64,000 bases of DNA from Cacajao melanocephalus (lineage: Eukaryota > Chordata > Mammalia > Primates > Pitheciidae), in NCBI GenBank assembly GCA_963573385.1, contig CAUYLG010076679.1:24110-88109 (forward strand), given 5' to 3'. The position numbers and the translations under genes are program-made. Of the stretch, positions 37,119-48,226 are shown piece after piece; the first letter of the stretch is position 1, and every line of letters begins with the position of its first letter. The notes under the pieces are model-generated. The model was given only the letters and a program-made list of their open reading frames with translations. It was not told where the DNA came from and made no database searches.

Positions 37119-39412
37119 CATCAGATGACCCCCACAAAGCAATTACATTATACTGGATTTGAGTGAATAAACTATCAATCCTAAGAGCCATAAATAAAGG
37201 CAGAAAGCAGATTTTGACTATGACCCAAATAATTTATCTTATTATTATTATTTTTCTGCTTAAAAACAGGTGTGTAGGTTACACTTGTATTCTGTGCTTG
37301 GATGTAAATCACGTAAAATTTTAATAAAGTCAAACTTCAAGTTGCTACATCAATTTCAGTGAGCTGGAGAAGACAAAAAAAAAACATAAAAGGAATGAGC
37401 GCTGTTTATAAATATTGGCAAATTAATATATACTAATGATGTTTTTTCAAGACTTTGATTTGATATTGTGATAACCCATTCTTCGTTAAATGAATATGGG
37501 AACATGTTCATAATACTTATTAATATAAATAATTCTTTTTATAGCCTAGATGGTTTTATTAGTAAAACTACTCCCAGTCCCTGGAAAGGCAAAGGAAGAC
37601 ATTATTATTAAATGAACACTTTTTAAATTTAAATATCCGTCCTAATGCCTTCTACTTCTTTGGCATGAAAACTGTTATATTTGTGGAAGTGTAGACAGGT
37701 TCAATAAAATACAATTTTCTGGCCCTATTTCTCCTTTTAAATAATAATTCCTCAGAGATGAGAGGTTTGAGAATGAGAAACTAAGATTATTATCTATATT
37801 TTGGTTTATTTTTGGTAGAAGCATAAGAAATACATAAATGATTTTTGACCCTTCTCTCCTTTAATAAAGTGATAAATTCAAACTGTTGATCTAAAATGTC
37901 ATCTAAGGAAATGCACACTGAGTTCACCTTGTTTTGTGGATGAAGAAAAACATATGAACATCACTAACCCACGCACATGAAATGCACAGATGCAGACACA
38001 AGATTGAAGTCAACTCAAAACTTATTGTAAAGTCAAAAAGTGAAGGATAATACATTATGATAAATCTTTTTTATCAGATATGGTTTATATATGTAAGAAC
38101 TATAGATGTTTAACTGGTCAACTTAATAAGAATAATCATTCTACAATAGACTTTACTATTCTCTTAAAATTTTATCATTTTTAAACATTGTACTATTAAT
38201 GTGTCTGCATCTGATAATCTAACCTCAGGTTTTCAAAGATAAGAACATTTATTTATTCAAAAGCAAAATTAACTTTGGACATAAATAACAACATAGAGAC
38301 CTCACAGTCAATTGAATCTATACAAAAAGATAGCAATTTGTAAGATACTACTATGACTTTGACCACTAATATATTTATGTCCTGCTTTAAATCTTCAATC
38401 GGTCTTTTCCATCTGTCAAAATTTTATGGCTACTGAAAGATAAAGGCTCTGTTGCTATGGTAATTATTCTATTACCTAGGTGACAGTATTCAAATGATGT
38501 CATTACTAAAGTGATCTAACTCATGAAACATTTTTAGGTTTTGTTATGGATAGGCAGAGAGAAAACTGATTAGTGATACAAATTCAAGAAGGTTAGAAGA
38601 ATGTCACTTTTCCTAATACACAGGGTACTCATAAATAAGAATTAGAAGGTAAATGCTAAAATGATTTACTCCAATTATCTCTGCTTACCACTGGGTCAAT
38701 ATCCTCACCAGCATTTCACAAAGCTAAGAGAAGAGAAAGAAAGATTGCATGTGCAGGGAAAAATAAAAAGATAGTAAGGTGTTCTACTGAAAGAATAGTA
38801 GAAAAGATGTCCTATTTTAAAAATATTTCCCCTATCTCTTTAGTTGAATCTCATGTGTGTAGTTATAAAAAAAAATGCACTTTTATTTTTGTACCATGAT
38901 CTAATTCTTAAACAGAGAGCTGTATACAAAGAGATACAGAGAAGGACACAGAGGAGGAGAGGGAAATAGGAAATTAGGTGGAGAAAACAGCAGAAAAGAT
39001 CAGAAACAGGGTTATAGGTCACTGTTCAGAATATGATAAAAGGGAAATCAGAAAGCAAAAAGGAGGCAGCAAGAAGGGTGAATCAGAGTTTCAAAAGTTT
39101 GTCAAACTTCAATAGGACTTGTTAGGAGGTGAATGCCCTGTGACCAGAACTGATTCTGTCTCATGCAAAGGACTTTTAGATGTTGTCAGACATACAGCAT
39201 GATACTTTCCAAGCTCACCAAACAGGTAAGGTTGTACAAATTGTTCCCAAGAGACAGAACAACTGATCAGATACTTTGGGAAATGTCTTTTGAGCTCAGA
39301 GGATTCTATAGCCAACCATGCTCTAATGACTGCAGATGAATTACCGCCCACCAAAGGAAAGACATACCAACATTTCCTTTATGAAGAGGGTAAAGCATTT
39401 CTTCAGAGAGGA
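37115..39412. other. Unclassified AT-rich sequence, no gene seen
   Basis: No nameable repeats. Short frames only. (ATT)n-like patch near 37238-37250. Confidence 0.5.
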
Positions 39413-39555
39413 TCTAATTCTCTTTTTTTTTTTTTTAAAGAAAGAAAAAGAGAGGAAAGAAAGTGAGAGTGAAAGAAAGAAAAAAAGAATGTACGAGAGA
39501 GAAAGAGGAAGAGAAAGAGGGAGAGAGAACGGGATTCTTGTTCTAATTCTCTTTT
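39413..39555 (-). repeat. TSD-flanked T-run plus purine-rich insert
   Basis: The 14-bp word TCTAATTCTCTTTT occurs at 39413-39426 and 39542-39555. Between them are a T-run (to about 39437) and about 100 bp of purine-rich GAAAG/GAGA sequence. The layout of direct repeat, T-run, body, direct repeat is that of an antisense L1-mediated insertion whose RNA was pyrimidine-rich. A repeat-expansion origin is the alternative, since the flanking word is itself CT-rich. Confidence 0.6.
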
Positions 39556-39669
39556 CTTGTGTTTTGGTGTTCTTGTCTACATATTGGCTTACCTTGTTCT
39601 CTGATAGAATAAGGGTTGGATTATGAAGCTTGAAGAGAATAGAGAAGTATATTTTATAGGTAAGGGAAG

Positions 39670-39905
39670 AGGTCCAGAGAGGTTCCTTGCCTTGTGGAAT
39701 GATGACTGTAGTTAATAACACCATGTTGTGTATTTGAAATTTGCTAAGAAAGTAGATCAAGTGTTCTTAGCACAAAAAACGGAACTATGTGAGGTGATGT
39801 TAATTAACTTGACTGTGATAATTATTTCACAATGTAGATGCATATCAAATTTTTATGTGTACATCTTATATACAATTATAATTTGTCAATTACACCTCAA
39901 TAAAC
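39670..39905 (+). mobile_element. L1M 3' UTR
   Basis: ATGACTGTAGTTAATAACAC, TTTGAAATTTGCTAAGAAAG, AACTATGTGAGGTGATG, GTGATAATTATTTCACAATG and TGTCAATTACACCTCAATAA are the tail of an old (L1MA/L1MB-like) element, in order and close to the consensus. Confidence 0.9.
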
Positions 39906-39989
39906 ATGGAAAAAACTCCAAGTTGTAAGACAAGTGTACACCATTTAGTCATCTAATACCTATTCAAGGCTTGAATCCCTGCTAACGCC

Positions 39990-41440
39990 TGCTAGCCTCT
40001 CAGTCTGACACTGCGGAGCACAGGAATTCATTACAGCAGGAGGGAGCACATTTCATTATGGCCAAGTTGACACAATCCATTAAGGATAAGGCAGTTATAT
40101 AAACCTATGAGAAAAACAAATCTATGAGGACTTAATGTATTGGTCTCTCATGATATTTAAATTTTGTAACACAAACATGGAAAGAGCAAAGTTTTCCCCA
40201 AAAGCTCAAATGGCGGAACTCCAGGCACCAAGATAGTTAGGTGGTGGGAGGACAGGGGAAGGGGAATTTCTCCTAGAACCTGCACAAATTACACTGTGGG
40301 GGGGTGGGGGAGGTCACTGCTCTCTTTATTTATGTCTATAGCTTGTTTGGCTTAATTGGGGAGGGTGTGCTTACACACTGTGCACACATTTATTTTCTGG
40401 AAACAATATGAATCAGGCAGAATAGGAATGGATGATAGCCAAAAGCTCAACCAGAGAAACAACAGCTGCTAGGGCATCACCTCACTTTGTGAAAACCGGT
40501 AATGGACCCATTAATTGCGGTGTTTTAGGCAACTCCCAGAGCTAATGTGAAAGCCATTCTGTGATTAATAATTAGCCTTTATTCAATTAACAGCTTCATG
40601 CATCTTGTTCTTGGTACGTATTATATGTATTATACGACTTGACATTGCACTTAGGACACAGTTTTCACAAGAAAATATGGCATGGCAACAATATTACTTT
40701 ATAAATGCCCATTCGTTTCAAATTCTAACAGGTTTTGTTCTTTCCCCAAGGGATGTGGGAGGACATAGCAAAAGCTGGAATCTAAATGTCTAAAGCTCAC
40801 AGTAATGTGTCAGATTGAACCACCAACTTCATAAATCAAGCTCATTAACAGCATCTGATAAAGCTTATCTGCCTCACATCACCAGGGAGGCACTAGCTAG
40901 CAGGGCCTTTGTAGACAGAATTTCAGCAGATACCATCATTAGAACTCAGTAAAATAGCCATCCACGGAACAGCTTGCAGCAGTTGCTTCTGCATCGTAAT
41001 TACAGAAATGATTACGGTAGCAAATATTAAAAATGGTGCAGTTATGCATAATTTCTACAACATCTAATTTACCAGCAGTAAAAACAGTAATATAAGCATT
41101 GCCCAGTGATGGGACAAAGCAATTTTCAGTCAAGATGTCTAAAAATAACATCAGTTTTTTTACAGCTGGATTCATTGTTAACATGGTTTGCTTAGTCTCC
41201 TGCTTGAGAGAGCTTCATCAAGACCTGGGTGACAATTGTGTTAGCTAACATGTGATTCTAATGGACTTTTAAGACAAAATAATATGACTTCTGGATTCCC
41301 TGAAAAGCTACAGCTTTGTTAAAGGCCACCCACAGAAGGTAATAAAGTCTCATAAGAAAGGCACCACTTGTTTCAGCCAGGGAACAAAATTACGTATTTA
41401 AATTCAACATGAGCTACTTCCTTGGAGCCCCCGTTTCCCA
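39990..41440. promoter_or_regulatory. Candidate conserved non-coding/regulatory block
   Basis: About 1.45 kb without a nameable repeat, unusual for this window. It is dense in homeodomain-type ATTA words: TTAATTG (40511), GATTAATAATTAG (40563), TCAATTAAC (40583), CATTAACAG (40843). It also has two convergent GATA sites in GATAAAGCTTATC (40857-40869) and an inverted CGTAAT/ATTACG pair with a 10-nt spacer (40995-41016). A G-run lies at 40297-40313. This composition is typical of developmental enhancers in gene deserts, but conservation cannot be judged from one sequence; no promoter or transcript is implied. Confidence 0.35.
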
Positions 41441-41499
41441 TCCTGGCACTTTGTGCTCCTATCCAATCACCTGTCTCCACCTGATATTCTACTACTTTG

Positions 41500-41648
41500 G
41501 ATCCGCGCTAGTGCTATTCTATTATAGTTTAAGCTCTTGGATGGAAGGGACTGTAACTGATTCATGTTCCTAATCTCTCCCTCCCCAGAGAATCCAGCAC
41601 CATCCTAAGCACAAAGTAAATGGTATACATGTTTGTCAAATTAAACCT
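41500..41648 (+). mobile_element. L2 LINE 3' end
   Basis: AAGCTCTTGGATGGAAGGGA, CTGTAACTGATTCATG, CCCCAGAGAATCCAGCACC and AGCACAAAGTAAATGG are the L2 terminal signature in order. Confidence 0.82.
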
Positions 41649-41746
41649 GAGCTGTGAGGTTATACAACATAAATTAAACATTACTCAGAAATGTTAGAAC
41701 AAACATAACATACAATGTCTGTACCTAGATGAGATTGAATTTTTTC

Positions 41747-41920
41747 ACTGAAAGCAATAGTTCTCAATCCTGGCTGCTCATTGTATCATCTGTATGGCTT
41801 TAAGACAACTAAGGTGCCATCCTACACCATTTCAATCAGAATTTCTGAGACTGAGGCCTGAACATACAGAGTTTTAAAGCTTCCCTGAAAGAACCAAGGT
41901 TGAGAATCACTGACTTAAAG
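41747..41920. mobile_element. hAT-Charlie (MER5/MER20-like) MITE with TSD
   Basis: Element 41755-41912 (158 bp). The left end starts CAATAGTTCTCAATCCTGG and the right end, reversed, starts CAGTGATTCTCAACCTTGG. These terminal inverted repeats match in 15 or more of 19 positions. The 8-bp duplication is ACTGAAAG / ACTTAAAG (41747-41754, 41913-41920), as for hAT transposons. Too short to encode anything. Confidence 0.9.
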
Positions 41921-42625
41921 GGTATGAGTAAACATATACTGGGAGTGTAAATATGGAAAAGAACTAATTTACTAGAAGTGAAGAAATAGCTTCCTTTGTT
42001 CTATGTCTTTGGGAATGTGCTAATTCTCTGAGTTTCATTTGGTCCCACTATGAATTTAAGGGAGTTCATTACATATGCTGTAATTCATAATTATTTTTCA
42101 GAACAAAATTACATGAGTATATTGCAACACCACCACCAGAAACACCAGTCTAGTGCCTAGCTATTGGCTTAATGAGTCACAGTTCCCAGTGGGAACCAGG
42201 AATTCATCTTTCTAAAACGCTTCCCACGTCACAAAATTGCTCTTTGGATAAAAATGACAAGGAAGGATTACTTTTGCGGTCTAATTTAGGAATACAAATA
42301 AACAATGGGAAAACAAAATATTTCTAAAAAGCAGTATAGTCCAGATCTTGATTGCTAAATATCATTCTCCAACAAGCTTTTTCTTTGAGGAAACTCCCTG
42401 GAGAAATACTAATTCTAAGATTGAGAAGAGTATTATATAGGATAAGCTTGGAGCATCTTATATGGCCAGAAAATAAGAAAATGTTCAAAAACATAACTTA
42501 AGTGGACATGCCAAATGGAACAGGAGCCAATATGAAAGAATTGCCAGTGGCCAAACATGGATCAGTCTGAGCAACATAATAAATAGCAAAGTATTAAATG
42601 ATAACCACAAGTATAAAATAAATAT
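41921..42625. other. Unclassified sequence, no gene seen
   Basis: No repeat or coding signal could be supported. Confidence 0.5.
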
Positions 42626-42628
42626 TTT

Positions 42629-42995
42629 CTATAGATTGAATCTTGATGTCCTTGTCCAAATTCCTATATTAAAACCTACTACTCAATGTCATGGTATTAT
42701 CAGAAGTCAGGTCTTTGGGAGGTGATTAGGTGATGAGAGTGCAGCCCTCATATATGACATTAGTGACCTTCTTAAACAGACTACAGAGAATGCCCTCACC
42801 CCCTTTCAGCATGTGAGGACACAACAAAAATGCACCCATCTACAAAGCAGGACATGGGCTTTCACCAGACGGCAAATTTGCAAGTGCCCTGACCTTGGAC
42901 TTCCCAGCCTCCAAAACTGTCAGAAACAAATGTTGGTTGTTTATAAACCACCTAGTTTATGGTGTTTTGTTTTATCATCCCAAACAAAGAAGACA
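42629..42995 (+). mobile_element. MLT1-type MaLR LTR
   Basis: ATGGTATTATCAGAAGTCAG, TTTGGGAGGTGATTAGGTGA, GTGCAGCCCTCATATATGAC, AGCATGTGAGGACACA, CTTGGACTTCCCAGCCTCCA and TGTTTATAAACCACCTAG follow the MLT1 LTR from start to end. It is a full-length solitary LTR with blurred TSD. The 67-codon frame inside is LTR-derived. Confidence 0.93.
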
Positions 42996-43019
42996 ATATC
43001 CATGGATCCATATTAATAT

Positions 43020-43735
43020 AAATGAGTAACTAAAAATTTGGACAAAGGGACAAATTTCCCTTAGAGAATTTCAAAAAAATTATGTAGATATCTCTTCCTC
43101 TAAGAGGTGCAGTATCACTTCCATCATACTGGGTGTGGGCTGCATTTGGTAACTCCTTCTAAAGAAAGAATGGAAAGAAAAATCATCTCTTTACAGTGAT
43201 TATTTGAACCTGAACCTAACAATTACAGTTAATATCACCAGTGATGTCATGCTGCTATCACATATCCCCTGGTAGAATGAGATGGGATGGACATGTCACC
43301 TGTGAGGTCTTCCTACTCCAAAACCATAACTCCTGTCTGATCGTAACAGAAACATCAAACAAACCCAAACTGAGGAACATTCTAGAAAACACCAACCATG
43401 CCTTAATATGGCCTACATCAAGAAAAACAGGAAAGACTGAGACACTGTCACAGAGTGAGGACACATGATGATTACATGAAATGTAATACTCTGAACTGTA
43501 GCTGGAAATAGAAAAGGGCATTTGTGGAAACACTGGTAAAATTTGAACAAATTCTGTAGTTTAATTAATAGTAATGCACCAATGTTAATTTCTCAATTTC
43601 ACAAATGTATCATACTTAATATAAGATATTAACGTTAGAGAAACTGCATAATAGATATATGGGAACATTATGTACTATTTTTGTAAATTTAATCTAAATC
43701 TAAAAATATTCAAAAGTATAAAGGTTTAAAAAATT
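43020..43735 (+). mobile_element. L1M 3' UTR (L1MC/L1MD/L1ME-like)
   Basis: ATACTGGGTGTGGGCTGCAT, TTTACAGTGATTATTTGAAC, TGTGAGGTCTTCCTACTCC, AACATCAAACAAACCC, GAGGAACATTCTAGAAAACA, AGACTGAGACACTGTCACAG and ACATTATGTACTATTTTTG lie in consensus order. Frames on both strands (43241-43533) are L1-tail artefacts. Confidence 0.88.
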
Positions 43736-44270
43736 GTATTCAAAGAAATTAATTTAGGCATGAAAATATGGTCATTATAGAAATTTCTTACCTTTAGAGC
43801 AAAGATATTTAAAATGTTTGAGATATAAAATCTTTGCTACTGATTCCTTGTTAACTTGGACAATAAATATTTTGCATATGTTTATATATTTATATATTCA
43901 TATTTAATATATTAAATATTCAACCTTTAAAAATAATTTATACTTTTCATTAAACCAGTATGGACCTAAAAGACTGCAAAGTGTACATTATACTTGATGC
44001 CACAACTGAGCATCTCTTGCACCCCTTCCTAGGACTATTTAGCAGAGAGGCCCGCTTTCTCATTTAAAAAATAAACCTAGGTCAGACGCATATAATTAAG
44101 GGCCCTGGAGGAGTGACAATTCTGGAGGAACCTACCATAGGGCTGCAATGTGTTGTAAATGCTTCATAATTGGTTCATACAATGTTTTTTCTTGAGGCTT
44201 AAATTCTATCTCAGAACAGAACTATATACCCACGCGTACTAGTGGATGTTTAGTACACATGTTTTTATAT
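43736..44270. other. AT-rich then mixed sequence, no gene seen
   Basis: A TATATTTATATATTC-type patch lies at 43880-43920. The rest is unclassified. Confidence 0.5.
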
Positions 44271-44274
44271 TTTT

Positions 44275-44572
44275 ATTTTTTTTTAGAGACAGGGTCTCAC
44301 TCTGTCACATAGGCTAGAGTACAGTGGTGCGATCATAGCTCACTGCAGCCTTGAACTCCCCCTAGGCTCCAGTGATCCTTCTGCCTCAGACTCTTGAATA
44401 GCTGGGAGTCCAGGCACATGCCACCATGCCACGCTAATTTTTAAATGTTTTGTAAAGATGGGGCCTCACTACATTGTTCAGGCTAATCTAGAATTCCTGG
44501 CCTCAAGCAATGCTGCCACTTTAGCCTCTCAAAGTACTGAGATTACAGATGTGGGCCATTGCACTCTAGTGC
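44275..44572 (-). mobile_element. Alu element, antisense, old (AluJ-like)
   Basis: From the T-run and GAGACAGGGTCTCACTCTGT to a diverged reversed head near GGGCCATTGCACT. Many differences from younger Alus point to an AluJ-age copy. The TSD is not resolvable. Confidence 0.92.
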
Positions 44573-44689
44573 ATCCTTTTGCTGTGTTATTTTACAAAGT
44601 TAAAGTTTCTCCAAATGAAAAGGAAATTTCCTTAGCTAAAATTTCAAATTAGAAATTTCTTTGCAATTTTTTCTGGTTTCACAAGCTAG

Positions 44690-45395
44690 TATTTTCAAAA
44701 AGCAACCTACCCACCCTGTTACTTGTATCCAATATCAAGCCTTTTAACTGGTCTCTCTTGTCCTCTTAGGTTGAGCTCCTTCCTGTTTTCAGGATATTCA
44801 TTTTGCGCTACCAGTGGTCACTCTGAGTTCAAATGTGAGTTTGTCACTTCCTTTGGTACAACCCTCTCATGGCTATCTACTGTTTACATGTTAAGCCCAA
44901 AGTTTTCAGCTTGCCCCACTAAGTTCTCCCTTGCCTGACTCCTACTAATTTTCTAGAAACTGTGCAAAAGGAAGTAGCAGCCATTTCCATCTTAATACCT
45001 TATGCTCTAATATTTCTAAAACACTTATGCCTAAACACACAACAAGTCTGTATGACTCAGTGCCTTCCCTCTTGTGGTTCCTTTTGTTTTTTTCCTTTCT
45101 TTAACTGGCAAGTCTATAATTATATTTCAGTATTAATTTGAGGTGTCCCTAACAATACTCCTCCAACCATCCTCCTCCTGCTATAAACAAGCATTGCCTC
45201 ACCTTTCTGCTTCCATATCACCCTTAGGTATACCACTATCGCAACACTCATCATGCTGGCTTTTAGTCTTCGTTATACAAATATCTTTCCTTCCACTAGA
45301 CAGTAAGCTGCCGTCTTATTCATCTTTGTATCCCCAGGGAAGACTACAGGGCCTGGTACACAGAAGGGATTCAAAACTTTACCAAACTGTTCAAA
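44690..45395 (+). mobile_element. L2 LINE, about 700 bp of 3' region
   Basis: TTTTAACTGGTCTCTCTTGT, AAATGTGAGTTTGTCACTTC, CTCTCATGGCTATCTACTG, AAGCCCAAAGTTTTCAGCTT, AAACTGTGCAAAAGG, AGTGCCTTCCCTCTTG, ACAGTAAGCTGCCGTC, TTATTCATCTTTGTATCCCC and GGGCCTGGTACACAG trace the L2 consensus over its 3' end. The frames at 44723 and 45143 are L2-derived relics without stop-free continuity. Confidence 0.85.
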
Positions 45396-45689
45396 ATAGA
45401 AATTCCTGCTCATTTAAACTAAAATAAACATTTTATTCCTCAAGGGGTCCTCTAATTATCTAGAGTCACAACGTATCTTCAGGGCTAGATTCAAGCATTA
45501 CCCCCCTTCATGCATGCTTCATAATCAACAATGTTACAAATCTGCATCCCCTGTCAATTTTTTTCTGATAAGCATCAATCTTGTATCTTTTTAATTCGAC
45601 TTGAATTTCCAATAGATACCTTAAATAAAATCTGTTTTTCAAGAATTCTTCCACTATGCTTGCTTAAATGAGATCTTCATTCCTTTATG

Positions 45690-46298
45690 TTCTGGGTGTT
45701 ATGCCAGAGCTGAGCATATAACTCTGAGCAAAATCAATCCCTGACCTTAAGGAGTTTATAGTCTCATAAAATATTACATAGAGGGAGCCATGTTTCCTAT
45801 GGCGGAACTAAGCACCACATGCTGCTAGAGAACAGGGAAGAGCTCTTAAGTCAGGGAAGATGACCCTGGAGCTGGGATTTGAAGGATGGTTGAAAATTAC
45901 CTGGAAGGAGAAAAAGAGCATCACAAGTAGAGAGAGAATCAAATGAGAAGGAGAAGTATGTGAAAGTAACGCTGGCAGGAGGCAGCTCAATTGGTATGAA
46001 GATCTTATAGCAGGTGATGTGTCTGGGATGAATGGCACACGTGTGAATGTGTAGGGACATTAGGTGAGATATAAACCTTGAAGGCTCTTGTGATTAATTA
46101 TGCATAGTGTTCCATTATTGGAACGCTAAGCTTGTGAGAGTCTTTTATATCCTACTGCTCAAGGTCATTGCCAAGGTCTAATTTTTCACACACAAAATAT
46201 TGCAGCTTTCAACATAAATGGGTTGAGTTTAGAAATTCAAGTTTTTGTCTGGAGGTAATCAGGAGGATATTGTTGAATTTTAATCATATTTAAATATT
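45690..46298 (+). repeat. Ancient interspersed repeat, 5' half
   Basis: GAGCAAAATCAATCCCTGAC, CTTAAGGAGTTTATAGTCTC, GGAAGATGACCCTGGAGCTG, GGATTTGAAGGATGGTTG and GATCTTATAGCAGG fit a widespread old mammalian repeat I cannot name safely. Its continuation is at 52291-52650, on the far side of the L1 insertion. Confidence 0.6.
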
Positions 46299-46314
46299 AG
46301 AAAAGTCTCTGAAG

Positions 46315-47138
46315 CCAAGTGGTCTAGCTCATTGGATACCACCCCCATGTAGCCACACAAGCTAAGATTCACTGGCTTGAAATTCTCACTGCCAGCACAG
46401 AAGTCTAAAGTCGATGTGGGATGCTCCAGCTTGGTTGGGGGAGAGGTGTGTGCCATTACTGAGGCTTGAGTAGGTGGTTTTCCCCTCACCGTGTAAACAA
46501 AGACACTGTGAGGGGAAAACCACTGTAACTCTGCACAGCCGCCATAGCCATACTACCTCTCTAGATTCCTCCTCTCTGGTAGGGCATCTCTGAAAGAAAG
46601 GCAGCAGCCCCAGTCAGGAGCTTATAGATAAAATTTTCATCTCCCTGAGACAGAGTACTTGAGGGAAGGGGCAGCTATGGACACAGCTTCAGCAGACTTT
46701 AAACATTTCTGCCCGCTGGCTCTGAAGAGAGCAGTGGATTGAGCTCTGCTAAGGGACAGACTGCCTGCTCAAGTGGGTCCCTGACTCCAGTGACTTCTGA
46801 CAGGGAGGTACCTCCCAGCAAGAGTTGATAGACACCTCGTACAAGAGAGCTCTGGCTAGCATCTGCCACGTGCCCCTCTGGGACAAAGCTTTCAGAGGAA
46901 GGAAAAGGTAGCAATCTTTGCTGTTCTGCAGCCTTGGCTGGTGATACCCAGGCAAACAGGGTCTGAAGTGAACCTCCAGCAAACCCCAGCAGATCTGCCG
47001 CAGAGGGGCCTGACTGTTACAAGGAAAACTAACAAACAGAAAGGAATAACATCAACATCAAAAAAAAAGGACAGCCACACAAAAACTCCATCCGAAGGTC
47101 ACCAACATCAAAGACCAAAGGTAGATAAATCCACCAAA
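46315..47138 (+). other. L1 5' UTR (5'-truncated)
   Basis: TTCACTGGCTTGAAATTCTC, TACTGAGGCTTGAGTAGGTG, TTCCTCCTCTCTGGTAGGGC, CTCAAGTGGGTCCCTGAC, TTCTGCAGCCTTGGCTGGTG and CAAAGACCAAAGGTAGATAA follow the internal promoter region of primate L1. GC and CpG are lower than in young L1s. It contains the palindrome at 46474-46523. Short antisense frames are incidental. Confidence 0.88.
46474..46523. repeat. 21-bp fold-back palindrome in L1 5' UTR
   Basis: Left arm 46474-46494 begins GTGGTTTTCCCCTCAC; right arm 46503-46523 ends GTGAGGGGAAAACCAC. 20 of 21 pairs match (C46490 opposite T46507), with the 8-nt loop AAACAAAG. The left arm and loop are normal L1 5' UTR. The right arm replaces what should follow (a GCCGCC-type segment), so it is an inverted copy of the left arm. 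Confidence 0.93.
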
Positions 47139-48163
47139 ATGAGGAAAAACCAGCACAAAAGGCTTAAAATTCCAAAATCCAGAATGCTGCTTCTCCTCCA
47201 AAGGATCACAACTTCTCACCAGCAAGGGAACAAAACTGGATGGAGAATGAGTGTGATGAATGGACAGAAGTATGCTTCACAAGGTGGGTAATAACAAACT
47301 CCTTTGAGCTAAAGGAGCATGTTTGAACCCATGCAAGGAAGCTAAGAAACTTGAAAAAAGATTACAGGAATTGCTAACTAGAATAGCCAGTTTAGAGAAG
47401 AATATAAATTATCTGATAGAGCTGAAAAACACAGCACAAGAACTTTGTGAACAATATGCAAGTATCAATAGCCCAATCAAACAAGCAGAAGGAAAGATAT
47501 CAGAGACTGAAGATCAACTTAATGAAATAAAGCATTAAGACAAGATAAGAGAAAAAAAGAATAAAATGGAATGAACAAAGCCTTCAAGAAATATGGGGCT
47601 ATGTGAAAATACCAAACCAAAGTTTGATTGGTGTACCTGAAAATGATGGGGAGAATGGAACCAAGTTGGAAAACACTCTTCAGGATATTATCCAGGAGAA
47701 CTTACCCAACCTAGCAAGGCAGGCCAACATTCAAATTCAGGAAATACAAAGAACACCACAAATATACTCCTTGAGAATAGCAACCCCAAGACACATAATC
47801 ATCAGATTCACCAAGGTTGAAATGAAGGAAAAAAATGCTAAGGGCAGCGAGAGAGAAAGGTTGGGTTACCCACAAAGGGAAGCCCATCAGACTCACAGCA
47901 GATCTCTCTGTAGAAACCCTATAAGCCTGAAGAGAGTGGGTGCCAATACGGAATACTTTTAACGAAAAGAATTTTCAGCCCAGAATTTCATATCCAGCCA
48001 CACTAAGCTTCATAAGTGAAGGAGAAATAAAATCCTTAATGGACAAGCAGATGCTGAGAGATTTTGTAACCACCTGGCCTGCCTTACAAGAGCTCCTGAA
48101 GGAAGCACTAAATATAGAAAAGAAAAACTGGCACCAGCCACTGTAAAACATACCAAATTGTAA
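47139..48163 (+). pseudogene. L1 ORF1 pseudogene
   Basis: ORF1p is the L1 RNA-binding chaperone: basic N-terminus, coiled coil, RNA-recognition domain, C-terminal domain. Here the start ATG is kept at 47139, but a frameshift soon after moves the frame to a stop near 47291. The coiled coil survives in another frame (47323-47538, with LEKNINYLIELKNTAQEL) up to a stop at KH*. The RRM survives from 47603 (IGVPENDGENGTKLENTL, RTPQ, RHIIIRFTK) and then shifts at KEKNAKGS. The C-terminal domain survives at 47940-48146 (NFQPRISYPATLSFISEGEI) and ends in a premature TAA where CAA is expected, six codons before the usual TAA (48161-48163). No functional protein is possible. Confidence 0.95.
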
Positions 48164-48226
48164 AGAGCATCAACACTATGAAGAAACCACAACAGCTAAT
48201 AGGCAAAACAACCAGCTAGCATCAGA

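Noticed and set aside
39336..39760. Frames of 96 and 139 codons over the GA-rich insert
   Set aside because: Low-complexity translation from a simple-sequence tract; both strands are equally open.
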